A stretch of DNA of 46,225 nucleotides from Candidatus Homeothermus arabinoxylanisolvens (GCA_001689405.1 LUJO01000045.1:1-46225), one strand, 5' to 3'. Shown: positions 17,180 to 26,065, counted from the first letter of the stretch. The notes: generated by a model not told the origin, from the letters alone. Translations and numbers: made by a program.

Positions 17180-18405
17180 CATGGGCTTGGCTGAATATAG
17201 TCATAGTTGTCGGTGTCATCGGGGTGATATGGGCCATATATGCGGTAGTCAGGCGTATAGGGGCCGACCGCCGCAAGATAGCTCTGCTTCTCGACGCGCT
17301 CGAAAACGGCGACACGTCCATTAAATTCCCCGTTAGCCGTGACCGCGATGTAAACGTCATGCTCAACCGCATAAGCGAGGTGCTGAAGCGTGTGCGTATC
17401 GAGACCGGAGAAAAAGAGCGTTACTATGAATTGATTCTCGACCGTGTGGGAGCGGGCGTGTTGTCGGTGTATGACAACGGAGTGGTGTTTCAGGTCAACA
17501 GGGCCGCGCTGTCGCTTCTCGGACTGGATGTGCTGACTCACCTGAGGCAATTGGAGCGCGTGAGTGCCGAGCTTCTGGCCCGTATCGAGGCGGCGGGAGA
17601 CAACGACCGCCTGTCGGTTGAGGTCGTGACTGAAGGACGCCGGCGCACGCTGTCGGTAAATGTGTCGGCAATAACGCTCCAGCACCACCGGCTCAGGATA
17701 ATAGTGCTTGATGATATAAGCGACAGCCTTGACAGGAAAGAGGTGGACTCTTGGATAAAGCTGACGCGTGTCATGACTCATGAGATTATGAATTCGCTCG
17801 GCCCGATAACCTCGCTTAGCGAGACTCTTGCCGAGAGGGCGGGTGATGAATCGGAGGAGCTGCGCGAAGGACTGTCGACCATCGCTGTCACGGGTAAGTC
17901 GCTCGTGAGCTTCGTGTCATCATACCGCAGACTTGTATATATGCCTACGGTCGAGCCGCGACTTTTTTCTGTAAAGCCTTTTCTTGAGCGCATGATGTGC
18001 TTGGCTATGCAGTACGTGGCTTCGTCCGATATAGTTATTAAAATAAAGGATTGCGACAATGAACTTATCGCTTATGCCGACGAGAATATGATGGGGCAGG
18101 TGCTCGCCAATCTGTTGAAAAACGCAGTGGAAGCCGTGGCCGGAACTGACGGAGGCCGGGTCGAATTGAACGCTTATTGCGACGATACCGACACCGTGAC
18201 ACTGACTGTGAGCAATAACGGTCTGCACATAACTGAAGATGTGGCCGACGAGATATTCGTGCCGTTCTTCACTACAAAGAACGGCGGCACCGGCATAGGT
18301 CTGAGTATAAGCCGTCGCATGGTCCAGCTCAATGGCGGCTCGCTGGCGCTGGCCCCCTATACTGACGCCGACGCCATGACCACTTTCGTCATCACACTCC
18401 CGTAA
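17176..18405 (+). CDS. Sensor histidine kinase partner
   Basis: This 409-residue kinase would phosphorylate the upstream NtrC-type regulator. A single N-terminal membrane helix (about 5-27) begins almost at residue 1, so there is no periplasmic sensor domain. A linker and a PAS-like domain (about 70-185) follow, then the dimerisation/phosphoacceptor helix with His202 (MTHEIMNSLGP), the ATPase N box NLLKNAVEAV (about 314-323) and the G2 box GGTGIGLSISRRMV near the C terminus. With one helix only, the signal is probably sensed in the membrane or cytoplasm, possibly through the transporter itself; that is inference. Its start overlaps the regulator stop. Confidence 0.93.
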   Translation: MTWAWLNIVIVVGVIGVIWAIYAVVRRIGADRRKIALLLDALENGDTSIKFPVSRDRDVNVMLNRISEVLKRVRIETGEKERYYELILDRVGAGVLSVYDNGVVFQVNRAALSLLGLDVLTHLRQLERVSAELLARIEAAGDNDRLSVEVVTEGRRRTLSVNVSAITLQHHRLRIIVLDDISDSLDRKEVDSWIKLTRVMTHEIMNSLGPITSLSETLAERAGDESEELREGLSTIAVTGKSLVSFVSSYRRLVYMPTVEPRLFSVKPFLERMMCLAMQYVASSDIVIKIKDCDNELIAYADENMMGQVLANLLKNAVEAVAGTDGGRVELNAYCDDTDTVTLTVSNNGLHITEDVADEIFVPFFTTKNGGTGIGLSISRRMVQLNGGSLALAPYTDADAMTTFVITLP

Positions 18406-18445
18406 TACAGTCGGTCAATACACCTGAATTTTGTATGGCGCGGGA

Positions 18446-19729
18446 TTATTTTTCACCCCAGCGTGAGCGCAAGGGGTAGCGTCCCGGGTGGATGAGCAGC
18501 CGCAGAGAGGTCGGATAGGAGAAGTAGGCCCATATCCAGTTTGTGAGTACCACGAGCTTGTTGCGCATGCCGAGTATGGAGATGAGGTGGATAAACATCC
18601 AAGTGAACCATGCCGGAAAGCCGGTAAGGTGCATGTGGCGCAGGTCGGCAACGGCTCGGTTGCGCCCTATGGTGGCCATTGACCCTTTGTCATTGTATTC
18701 AAACCGGCGCTCCATACTTCCGCGGTTAAGATTGCGGGCCAATGTGCGGGCCTGTTGTATGGCTACTTGGGCCAGCTGCGGGCACCCGTGCGGATACATG
18801 TCGTCGGTATGCAGGGCGAGGTCTCCTATTACAAAAATGTCATCGTACCCTTCGGCCCGGTTATATTCGTCGACAATGAATCTCTGTCCCGGTCCCTTGT
18901 GCAGCTCACCGCCCGTTATTTCAAACGTTTCACCGGTTACACCCGCCGTCCACACCATCATTTCGGAGTACATGGTCGAGCCGTCGGTAAAGGTGACGAC
19001 GTTGTCGTCATATGACTTCATGGTTTTCTGAAGATGTACGTCGACATATAGCGACTTCAGATACTTCAGCGCGTAGCGCGAGGCGGTGCCGCTCATGGTG
19101 CGTAGCAGGCGGTCGCTGCCTTCGACGAGAGTTATTGACATCTCTTCGGGTTTTATTGCGGGATATTCGCGGTGGAGTATGTAGCGCTTCATCTCGCCTA
19201 TGGCTCCGGCTACCTCGACCCCTGTCGGGCCTCCTCCGATGACAGCGAAACTGAGCAGCCTGCGTCGGGTCTCCGGGTCGGTGCTGTTGCTGGCCCGTTC
19301 GAGCCGGTCAAGTATCTCGTTACGGCATCTTATGGCCTGTCCGGTGCTTTTTATCGTAAATACGTATTTGTACAGGTCTTCTATGTTGAAGAAATTGTTG
19401 GTGGTGCCGGCCGCTATGACGAGCTTGTCGTAATGTATCGTCTCAAACTGTGTGATTATCTTTTTGTCGGCGATGTCCAGCCGCTTCACTTCTCCCATAT
19501 GAAACCGCGGCCTTATCTTCATCTTGCGTATCTCGCGTCGGAACGGGAATGATATGCTTGCCGGTTCGAGGCCCGATGACGCTATCTGATAGAACAGGGG
19601 AGGGAAACTGTGGAAGTTGTTTCTGTCCACCAATATCACGTCGTATCGGTCGCGGTCTATGTGCTTGATGAAATTCATGCCGGCGAACCCTCCGCCCACA
19701 ACGACTATAGTCTCTTTATTGCCTGTCAT
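18446..19729 (-). CDS. ndh: Type II NADH:quinone oxidoreductase (NDH-2)
   Basis: This 427-residue flavoprotein passes electrons from NADH to quinone at the inner face of the membrane without pumping ions. The FAD-binding motif is VVVGGGFAGMNFIKHI (about 9-24). The NADH-binding motif is FAVIGGGPTGVEVAGAIGEM (about 162-181). YDDIFVIGDLA (about 300-310) is the second FAD contact. The C-terminal region has a hydrophobic stretch (WFTWMFIHLISILGMRNKLVVLTNWIWAYFSY) typical of NDH-2 membrane attachment. Length fits the family (about 430). It is monocistronic, with a TATATTTG box upstream. Confidence 0.93.
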   Translation of the reverse strand: MTGNKETIVVVGGGFAGMNFIKHIDRDRYDVILVDRNNFHSFPPLFYQIASSGLEPASISFPFRREIRKMKIRPRFHMGEVKRLDIADKKIITQFETIHYDKLVIAAGTTNNFFNIEDLYKYVFTIKSTGQAIRCRNEILDRLERASNSTDPETRRRLLSFAVIGGGPTGVEVAGAIGEMKRYILHREYPAIKPEEMSITLVEGSDRLLRTMSGTASRYALKYLKSLYVDVHLQKTMKSYDDNVVTFTDGSTMYSEMMVWTAGVTGETFEITGGELHKGPGQRFIVDEYNRAEGYDDIFVIGDLALHTDDMYPHGCPQLAQVAIQQARTLARNLNRGSMERRFEYNDKGSMATIGRNRAVADLRHMHLTGFPAWFTWMFIHLISILGMRNKLVVLTNWIWAYFSYPTSLRLLIHPGRYPLRSRWGEK

Positions 19730-19796
19730 AGATGTTATTTTTTATGAAATTACCCGATTATACGATTTAAACATGTAACTTTACAACAAAATACAG

Positions 19797-19804
19797 CAAA
19801 TATA
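19797..19804 (-). promoter_or_regulatory. ndh promoter -7 box
   Basis: TATATTTG on the minus strand matches TAnnTTTG; start near 19790 gives a leader of about 60 nt. On the plus strand a one-mismatch box TAACTTTA at 19776-19783 may serve the TPR gene. Confidence 0.5.
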
Positions 19805-19812
19805 GTACTGTC

Positions 19813-21840
19813 ATGCCTCAATTAGTCACACGTATAAAATATATAATACTAACAGCCGTAATATGTTCATTTTTTTGCGGGCAAATCAAGGCGCAGATCA
19901 ATACCGAGCAGGTGTTGCGCGTGGGGCAGAACTCGCTTTATCTTGAGGATTACGTGTTGTCTATCCAGTATTTCAATCAGGTCATATCGGCAAAGCCCTA
20001 TCTCGCACAGCCCTATTTTTACAGGGCTATAGCCAAGCTCAGCCTTGACGATTATCTTGGCGCCGAAGCCGATGCATCGCTCGCTATAGAAAAGAATCCG
20101 TTTATAACCAACGCCTACGAGGTGAGGGGAGTGGCACGGCAGAATCTCGGCCGTCACCGCGAGGCCATAGAGGACTATACCACCGCTCTCGCACAACTGC
20201 CCGAGAGCAAAGGCATACTGTTTAACAAAGCCCTCGCCGAGGAGGAAATCAAGGACTACGAGGCGTCGGAAAAGAGCTACGCGGAGTTGCTCAGAATATA
20301 CCCGCGTTATGATAACGGTTATGTGGGCCGTGCCCGGCTGCGCCTTGCCACAGGCGATACCGTAGCTGCCCTTGAGGATATAAACAAGGCGCTTGAATTG
20401 AACAAAAACGCGGTAAACGCCTACATAATGCGTGCCGACATCGCCATTAAATCGTCGGGCGACTACAAGGGCGCGCTTGCCGATATGGACGAGGCCATAA
20501 AGCTACAGCCGCAGTATGCGGGATTTTTCATCAACCGCGCGTTTCTGCGTTATAATCTTGACGACTATTTCGGAGCAATGGCCGACTACGACTATGCCAT
20601 ACAGCTTGAGCCGCTTAATGCCACGGCTCTGTTTAACCGGGGACTTCTGCGTGCCGAGGTGCATGACAACAACAAGGCCATAGATGACTTCTCGAAGGTG
20701 CTTCAGCTCGATACCGACAATTATCATGCGCTTTACAACCGCGCACTGCTGTATAAGGACATAGCCGACTACCGAAGTGCGGTAAGCGACCTTGACCGTG
20801 TGATCGAGGCCTATCCGGGGTTTGCCGGGGCGTACTTCGTCAGGTCGGAGGCCAAACGCCTTATGGGCGATACGGGTTCGGCCGAGAAAGACTATAGAAA
20901 GTCAATGGCGCTTTCAAAGCTCCCTGTGGCTGATGACGAAGAGAGTGGAAAGGCCGCCGACGGCGCGGCCGATGCACCCGAGACCCAGCAGGATGTCGCC
21001 AACCGCTTCACCTCGCTGTTGACAATCGAGAACAACGCCACGGTAAAGGAGGAATACAGCACAGCCGGTATAAAGGGCCGTGTTCAGGACCGCAACATGG
21101 CGGTCGAGATAGAGCCCATGTTCACGCTCAGCTACTATGTCACCTCTACCGAACTTAAGGAGGCTCCTTATTATATAAAGGAGATAGACGAGATAAACGG
21201 CACGCGTATGCTCCGCTTCCTTGTCATGGTTACAAACCGCGAGCCGCAACTTACCGACGAGGACGCCATAGCCAAGCACTTTGCGTCGATAGAGTACTAC
21301 ACGTCTTATATATCCACTCACTCGCCGCGCGCCATAGACTATTTCGGCCGGGCTATGGACTACTGCACGCTTCACAACTATCAGGCGGCTATAAACGACC
21401 TTGACAAGGCCATAGAGCTGACTCCCGACTTCACGCTTGCCTATATGCTGCGCGCCAATGCCCGATTGAAACTCGCCGAAGTAGAATCGATGAGTCACAA
21501 CAAGGATGCCGGAATGCCGGGCCTTGTAAAGCGTACCGAACAGATGGTGCGCACTGAGGCGCTCAACGATATAAACCGGGTGATCGAGTTGTCGCCGCGA
21601 ATGGCGTTTGCCCATTACAACAAGGGCAATCTGCTTGTGGCCGCAGGCGATTATACATCGGCCATAAGTGCATATACAAAGGCCATAGAGCTGAAGCCCG
21701 ATCTGGGTGAGGCATTCTATAACCGCGGATACCTGTATCTTAAACTTGGAAACCGTGATGCGGGTGTAGCCGATCTCAGCAAGGCCGGCGAGCTGGGTAT
21801 CGTACCGAGTTATAATCTGCTTAAGCGAATGACTCGATAA
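19813..21840 (+). CDS. Exported tetratricopeptide-repeat protein
   Basis: This 675-residue protein has a signal peptide (hydrophobic core about 9-24, cleavage probably after KAQ at about 28) and about fourteen TPR units, each with the usual W/Y..G..A...Y..A pattern, e.g. AYFYR, YNRALLYKDIADYRSAVSDLDRVIE and FYNRGYLYLKLGNRDAGVADL. A non-repeat segment lies at about 375-510 between the two TPR blocks, with no motif I recognise. TPR arrays bind peptides or other proteins, so this is likely a periplasmic scaffold. No operon partner: DUF4301 has its own promoter after the stop. Confidence 0.88.
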   Translation: MPQLVTRIKYIILTAVICSFFCGQIKAQINTEQVLRVGQNSLYLEDYVLSIQYFNQVISAKPYLAQPYFYRAIAKLSLDDYLGAEADASLAIEKNPFITNAYEVRGVARQNLGRHREAIEDYTTALAQLPESKGILFNKALAEEEIKDYEASEKSYAELLRIYPRYDNGYVGRARLRLATGDTVAALEDINKALELNKNAVNAYIMRADIAIKSSGDYKGALADMDEAIKLQPQYAGFFINRAFLRYNLDDYFGAMADYDYAIQLEPLNATALFNRGLLRAEVHDNNKAIDDFSKVLQLDTDNYHALYNRALLYKDIADYRSAVSDLDRVIEAYPGFAGAYFVRSEAKRLMGDTGSAEKDYRKSMALSKLPVADDEESGKAADGAADAPETQQDVANRFTSLLTIENNATVKEEYSTAGIKGRVQDRNMAVEIEPMFTLSYYVTSTELKEAPYYIKEIDEINGTRMLRFLVMVTNREPQLTDEDAIAKHFASIEYYTSYISTHSPRAIDYFGRAMDYCTLHNYQAAINDLDKAIELTPDFTLAYMLRANARLKLAEVESMSHNKDAGMPGLVKRTEQMVRTEALNDINRVIELSPRMAFAHYNKGNLLVAAGDYTSAISAYTKAIELKPDLGEAFYNRGYLYLKLGNRDAGVADLSKAGELGIVPSYNLLKRMTR

Positions 21841-21877
21841 ATTGTAAACTACAGTCGTTTTTTTAATTAATATTTCT

Positions 21878-21885
21878 TATTTTTG
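21878..21885 (+). promoter_or_regulatory. DUF4301 promoter -7 box
   Basis: TATTTTTG matches TAnnTTTG. It overlaps the upstream in-frame TTG at 21883, which would place that codon before the transcript start (near 21891). The ATG at 21913 is therefore the likely start. Confidence 0.6.
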
Positions 21886-21912
21886 CGTAACGTATTAACC
21901 AAAATCAACAAT

Positions 21913-23433
21913 ATGACCAACCAAGACGAAAAAACACTGGAGCAAAGAGGCATAGCCCCCGAGCTGTTTGAAGCGCAATTGCGTCGTTTCGAGACAGGTT
22001 TCCCTTATCTGCGTATTCTCGATACCGCCCGTGTGGGCGATGGTATAATAAGCCTTGACGATGCCGGCCGTGAGAAGGCGGTGGCCCGTTGGGAGCGTTT
22101 CCTTGCCGACGGAGGTCAGGTATATAAATTCGTGCCCGCATCGGGTGCTGCGTCGCGTATGTTCAAGGCTCTGTTTGAGTTCCTTGACGGGAGCGATGAT
22201 GTTCCGGCCGAAGGCTCGGCTGCCGACTCTTTTATAAAGGAGCTGCCACGGTTCGCGTTTTATGCCGAACTGAACGAAGCCGCCAAGCGCATGTATGGCG
22301 CCGACCTTGACACCCTTAAGGGCGCCGGCCGGTACAAGGACATAGTGGCCGCTCTCCTGAAAAAAGAGGGCTTGAACTATGGCGGTCTGCCCAAAGGCCT
22401 GCTGAAGTTTCACTCGTATGCCGAAGGACCGCGTACGCCGCTTGAGGAGCATCTCGTGGAGGGAGCGCAGACAGCCGCCAATTCTCACGGGGTTGTCAAC
22501 CTGCACTTCACTGTGTCGCCTGAACACCGCGAGCTCTTTGACAAGAAAATAGCCGAAGCGCTGCCCGCTCTTGAAAAGCGTCTTGGCGTGAAGTACAATA
22601 TAAGCCTGTCGGAGCAGAAGAAGTCGACCGACACAGTGGCCGTGAATCCCGACAACACGCCTTTCCGTGAAAACGGCGAGCTGCTTTTCCGTCCCGGCGG
22701 TCACGGCGCTCTCATAGAGAACCTCAACGACATAGACTCGGCGGTGGTGTTTATCAAGAATATCGACAATGTGGTGCCCGACAGCCAGCGTCAGGCCACC
22801 ATAGACTACAAGAAGGTCATAGCCGGATATCTTGTGGAGGTTGTCGACACTATCGACAAGTATCTTGACATGATCAATACCGGCCGTTATACTATGGACG
22901 ATGTAAGAGACATGATAGCGTTCATGCACGATACACTCAATATACGCGACGAGAAGATGAAGTCGCTTGAAGACGTGGACCTCGTGCTCTACATAAAGAA
23001 TAAACTGAACCGTCCGGTGAGAGTGTGCGGTATGGTGCGCAACGAGGGTGAACCCGGCGGAGGCCCGTTCATAGCATACAATGCCGACGGCTCCACTTCG
23101 CCGCAGATACTTGAGAGCACGCAGATCGATCCTGCCAATGCCGCTTATAAAGAGATGATGGGACGTGCCACTCACTTCAATCCCGTAGATCTTGTATGCT
23201 ACGTCAAGGATGCCGAGGGACGTAAGTTCAATCTGCCCGATTATGTGGATCCCGACACCGGCTTCATATCGTCCAAGTCAAAGAACGGCAAGGAGCTGCG
23301 CGCTCTTGAGCTTCCGGGACTGTGGAACGGTGCCATGAGCGACTGGAACACGGTGTTTGTCGAGGTGCCCATAGCCACGTTCAATCCCGTGAAGACAGTC
23401 AACGATCTTTTGCGTCCCGCCCACCAGAGCTGA
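21913..23433 (+). CDS. DUF4301 family protein
   Basis: This 506-residue cytoplasmic protein matches the Bacteroidetes-specific DUF4301 family. The signature is the segment VYKFVPASGAASRMFKALFEFL near residue 80, preceded by ELFEAQLRRFETGFPYLRI. Another notable block is CGMVRNEGEPGGGPFIAYNADG (about 380-401) and the tail ATFNPVKTVNDLLRPAHQS. Its activity is unknown to me; the PASGAASRM segment recalls a phosphate- or nucleotide-binding loop, which is only a suggestion. The start is set at ATG 21913 because the promoter box overlaps the longer alternative. An acetyltransferase and thioredoxin follow and may be cotranscribed. Confidence 0.85.
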   Translation: MTNQDEKTLEQRGIAPELFEAQLRRFETGFPYLRILDTARVGDGIISLDDAGREKAVARWERFLADGGQVYKFVPASGAASRMFKALFEFLDGSDDVPAEGSAADSFIKELPRFAFYAELNEAAKRMYGADLDTLKGAGRYKDIVAALLKKEGLNYGGLPKGLLKFHSYAEGPRTPLEEHLVEGAQTAANSHGVVNLHFTVSPEHRELFDKKIAEALPALEKRLGVKYNISLSEQKKSTDTVAVNPDNTPFRENGELLFRPGGHGALIENLNDIDSAVVFIKNIDNVVPDSQRQATIDYKKVIAGYLVEVVDTIDKYLDMINTGRYTMDDVRDMIAFMHDTLNIRDEKMKSLEDVDLVLYIKNKLNRPVRVCGMVRNEGEPGGGPFIAYNADGSTSPQILESTQIDPANAAYKEMMGRATHFNPVDLVCYVKDAEGRKFNLPDYVDPDTGFISSKSKNGKELRALELPGLWNGAMSDWNTVFVEVPIATFNPVKTVNDLLRPAHQS

Positions 23434-23470
23434 CAGAACTTTCATTCCCGAGGCAGTGTTATTACAGTGT

Positions 23471-24532
23471 ATGAATAAGAAAGACTCTGTAATAAGACTT
23501 TGGCGCGAATGTTTCGACGATACCGACCAGTATGTCGACATGTTTTTCAGCGAGGTTTACCGCGATGACGACGCTCTCGTACTTGAAGAAGAGGGGCGTG
23601 CGGTAAGTTCGATGATGTTACAGCGTTACACCATGAATTTTCATGGTGTAACGTCATCTATAAGCTATGTGTGCGGGGCGGCTACAGCCAAGCGTCTGCG
23701 CGGTCACGGCTACATGAGGCGTCTTATGGGTGAGGCGTTGCGTGAATCCTATCGTCGCGGCGACGTCATGTGTACGCTTATTCCGGCGAGCGGGTGGCTC
23801 TTCCACTACTATGAGCATATGGGCTTTTCGCCCGTGTTCTATATCGATGTGGAGAGGTATACTCCGGCCCATAGATTCCATAGTACGGGAGTGTACAGCC
23901 GATATTACGATCTTGACGGAGCCGAGGCATACGGCTTTTTCAACAGAGTCATGGAGTCGAGGCCTTGTACCGTACAGCACACGCGCCGTCAGTATGACGA
24001 GATACTCATGGATAATTCGGCCGATGCCGGTGCTGTCATAGCACTTGCCGACTCTTGCGGCTCACCCGTAGCCATGGCGTTTGCCGTGCCTGACGATGAC
24101 GAGGTTGTGGTCAAGGATGTGCTTGCCGCCGATGACGACTCGCGTGCGGCTGTGCTTGCCGAGGTGCTCAAGGAGTTCTCGGGCTGTCCGATGACGGTAT
24201 ACGGCTATTACGGTTCGGTGCGTGACAACGACAATTATGTGGCCCGCGGTATGGCAAGACTGGTTAACGTGGAGAAGTGTCTTTCGGTGATAGCCGAGCG
24301 CTATCACGACATGAAGCTGTCAATAAGGGTCAATGACGTTGAGATAGATGAGAACAACGGCGTGTACATAATAGGTGACGGCAAGTGCGTGCGCAATGAC
24401 CGGTATGACGGTGAACTTGACTACGACATAGACGTGGAGGTGCTCATATCTATCATTTTTGGCAATGATGTCACGAGGCGGTTGCTGGACTTCCCGGCTG
24501 AACGCCCGTTTATAAGTCTGATGCTTGATTAA
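23471..24532 (+). CDS. GNAT acetyltransferase, Eis-like architecture
   Basis: This 353-residue protein has an N-terminal GNAT domain: ISYVCGAATAKRLRGHGYMRRLMGEAL (about 58-84) contains the acetyl-CoA pyrophosphate loop (R-x-x-G-x-G/M). A middle region continues the fold, and a C-terminal part (MKLSIRVNDVEIDENNGVYIIGDGKCV onward, about 280-353) resembles the sterol-carrier-protein-like domain of Eis-type N-acetyltransferases. The substrate is unknown. The ATG at 23471 is preferred over an upstream GTG at 23456. It lies 37 nt after the DUF4301 gene and 11 nt before the thioredoxin gene. Confidence 0.85.
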   Translation: MNKKDSVIRLWRECFDDTDQYVDMFFSEVYRDDDALVLEEEGRAVSSMMLQRYTMNFHGVTSSISYVCGAATAKRLRGHGYMRRLMGEALRESYRRGDVMCTLIPASGWLFHYYEHMGFSPVFYIDVERYTPAHRFHSTGVYSRYYDLDGAEAYGFFNRVMESRPCTVQHTRRQYDEILMDNSADAGAVIALADSCGSPVAMAFAVPDDDEVVVKDVLAADDDSRAAVLAEVLKEFSGCPMTVYGYYGSVRDNDNYVARGMARLVNVEKCLSVIAERYHDMKLSIRVNDVEIDENNGVYIIGDGKCVRNDRYDGELDYDIDVEVLISIIFGNDVTRRLLDFPAERPFISLMLD

Positions 24533-24543
24533 GATATAATATA

Positions 24544-24975
24544 ATGATAAAAAGATTTTTTACAGCTCTGTCGCTGACATGCATGCTCGCTTTGTCGGCC
24601 GGAGCACAGGAACCTGTAAAGGCTATAGGTCAGGAGGAGTTTATGAAGGAGATATTTAATTATCGCAACGATACGGTGCAACCGGTACGTCCTACGTTGG
24701 TCGATTTCTGGGCTCCGTGGTGTGCTCCCTGTCTGCGCCTGTCGCCTGTGATTGACTCTTTGGCCGTAAAGTACAAGGGGCAGGTAGACTTCCGTAAACT
24801 TAATATTGACGAGAATCAGGATCTGGCACGCGATCTTGGCATAAATTCCATACCGCTTGTTGTCCTGTTTCCTAACGACGGACGCCCTATGCGCGGCATG
24901 ATGGGCGTACAGCCGGCTGAGTTCATCGACCGGTCCATAAAAGAATATCTGCTGCCAAAGAGCACGGGCGAGTAA
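24544..24975 (+). CDS. Secreted thioredoxin-family protein
   Basis: This 143-residue protein has a signal peptide (MIKRFFTALSLTCMLALSAG, cleavage near Ala21-Gln22) and a thioredoxin fold with active site WCAPC at 59-63 (Cys60, Cys63). The cis-proline context is NSIPLVVLFPNDGRPM. CAPC differs from the CGPC of reducing thioredoxins; such variants occur in periplasmic Trx-like proteins of Bacteroidales. It likely handles disulfides in the periplasm. The last codons form the left half of a strong terminator hairpin (24957-24993). Confidence 0.9.
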   Translation: MIKRFFTALSLTCMLALSAGAQEPVKAIGQEEFMKEIFNYRNDTVQPVRPTLVDFWAPWCAPCLRLSPVIDSLAVKYKGQVDFRKLNIDENQDLARDLGINSIPLVVLFPNDGRPMRGMMGVQPAEFIDRSIKEYLLPKSTGE

Positions 24976-24993
24976 CAACCGCCCGCGCTCTTT
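24957..24993. terminator. Bidirectional terminator overlapping the thioredoxin stop
   Basis: AAAGAGCACGGGCG (24957-24970) pairs with CGCCCGCGCTCTTT (24980-24993) with one A/C mismatch and a 9-nt loop. The loop contains the thioredoxin TAA. It lies between two convergent genes and has A/T flanks on each side, so it can serve both. Confidence 0.75.
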
Positions 24994-24996
24994 GAG

Positions 24997-25587
24997 TCAT
25001 GCTGACAGTACGATATTGTTTTCGGCTGCTATGCGGCGCATGTTTAATATGGCATACCGCATGCGGCCGAGAGCTGTATTTATACTTACTCCGGTTGTCT
25101 CGGCGATTTCCTTGAAGCTCATGTCATTGTAGTAGCGCATTACGAGCACTTCTTTCTGCGGCTCGGGGAGCGCGTCAATTATGCGCCGTACGTCGGCTTT
25201 GATCTGGTCATTGACCATCATGTCCTCGATATTTTCTTCGCAGAGGTCACGGCGATTGAGCAGATTTATGTCTTCGTCATCGGACGACATGTTGTTTTCC
25301 GCCTTTTCCTGACGGAAGTGGTCTATTATAAGATTGTGTGCTATGCGTGAGAGCCAAGCGCTGAATTTGCCCGACTCGATGTAGCGTCCCTGACGAAGGG
25401 TCATGATAATCTTGACGAATGTTTCCTGAAATATATCGTCGGCAAGGTCTTTGTCCTTGACAATGCGCATTATGTAGGAAAACAATTTGGACTTATGGCG
25501 ATGCAATAAAGTGTCAAACGCTTTGTTGTTACCGTCAATGTATTTTCTCACGAGTTGCTCGTCAGTGAGAGTAGTCAATATGTGCAT
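24997..25587 (-). CDS. ECF-type RNA polymerase sigma factor
   Basis: This 196-residue sigma factor has region 2 (DTLLHRHKSKLFSYIMRIVKDKDLADDIFQETFVKI, about 18-53, with the core-binding and -10 helices) and region 4 (PEPQKEVLVMRYYNDMSFKEIAETTGVSINTALGRMRYAILNMRR, about 137-181), joined by an acidic linker. This is the ECF (group 4) layout. No anti-sigma gene follows: the thioredoxin gene converges on it. A 57-residue gene starts divergently about 300 nt away. The target regulon is unknown. Confidence 0.92.
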   Translation of the reverse strand: MHILTTLTDEQLVRKYIDGNNKAFDTLLHRHKSKLFSYIMRIVKDKDLADDIFQETFVKIIMTLRQGRYIESGKFSAWLSRIAHNLIIDHFRQEKAENNMSSDDEDINLLNRRDLCEENIEDMMVNDQIKADVRRIIDALPEPQKEVLVMRYYNDMSFKEIAETTGVSINTALGRMRYAILNMRRIAAENNIVLSA

Positions 25588-25673
25588 TACTTAAATTTGT
25601 TATAGTTAGAGTAATGTCGAGCTATAGGCGTTAAGGTTTTTAATTGGTTAATACTGGTTTATTTATAGATGTG

Positions 25674-25681
25674 CAAAGATA
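25674..25681 (-). promoter_or_regulatory. ECF sigma gene promoter -7 box
   Basis: TATCTTTG on the minus strand matches TAnnTTTG; the leader to the start codon would be about 80 nt. Confidence 0.5.
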
Positions 25682-25796
25682 GTGCCGTGACATGACAAAT
25701 ACAAGCCAATTAAATATTTTTTACGGTTGTCATACAATAAAACGGCTGAAATCGTGTTGCCGTCGGACTGTAAATGTATATTTTGTAAAATTTAGT

Positions 25797-25804
25797 TATG
25801 TTTG
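25797..25804 (+). promoter_or_regulatory. Small-gene promoter -7 box
   Basis: TATGTTTG matches TAnnTTTG; a start near 25811 leaves a leader of about 76 nt to the ATG at 25887. Confidence 0.5.
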
Positions 25805-25886
25805 CATATTTGTGTCATGCCAGCCATAATAAAACTGACATATAGGCCGTTTATAATATAAGTTTAATGATTAACCGCCTATAGCC

Positions 25887-26060
25887 ATGGATAAGGAAAA
25901 AAACGGAAACAATTCTGTGTCGGCTGACAATGGCAGCGGCGGCGGAGTCGGCGATGCATCGCCTCGGGCCGCGACAATAGAGTTCATACGGCAGTTTGCC
26001 CGAAGTTACAAAGCCGATTCAAGATTGCCTTTGCCGTTACGCGGCTTTATCGTAAATTGA
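25887..26060 (+). CDS. Small 57-residue protein of unknown function
   Basis: ATG at 25887 opens a 57-codon frame ending in TGA at 26060. The first half is Gly/Ser/Asn-rich and looks disordered. The second half, ATIEFIRQFARSYKADSRLP followed by LPLRGFIVN, has an amphipathic helix and a terminal GFIVN. I recall similar short Bacteroidales proteins with a FIRQFAR helix and a G-F/Y-I-x-N end, but could not check. Support for expression: a TAnnTTTG box upstream and a perfect terminator right after the stop. It is too short for common gene callers. The divergent sigma gene suggests, but does not prove, a regulatory link. Confidence 0.65.
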   Translation: MDKEKNGNNSVSADNGSGGGVGDASPRAATIEFIRQFARSYKADSRLPLPLRGFIVN

Positions 26061-26065
26061 CCCGA

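Larger units (their letters stand above)
25588..25886. other. Divergent regulatory region, sigma factor and small gene
   Basis: A 299-nt AT-rich gap with TAnnTTTG boxes facing both ways (25674-25681 minus, 25797-25804 plus). No gene or RNA structure was recognised in the remainder. Confidence 0.6.
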
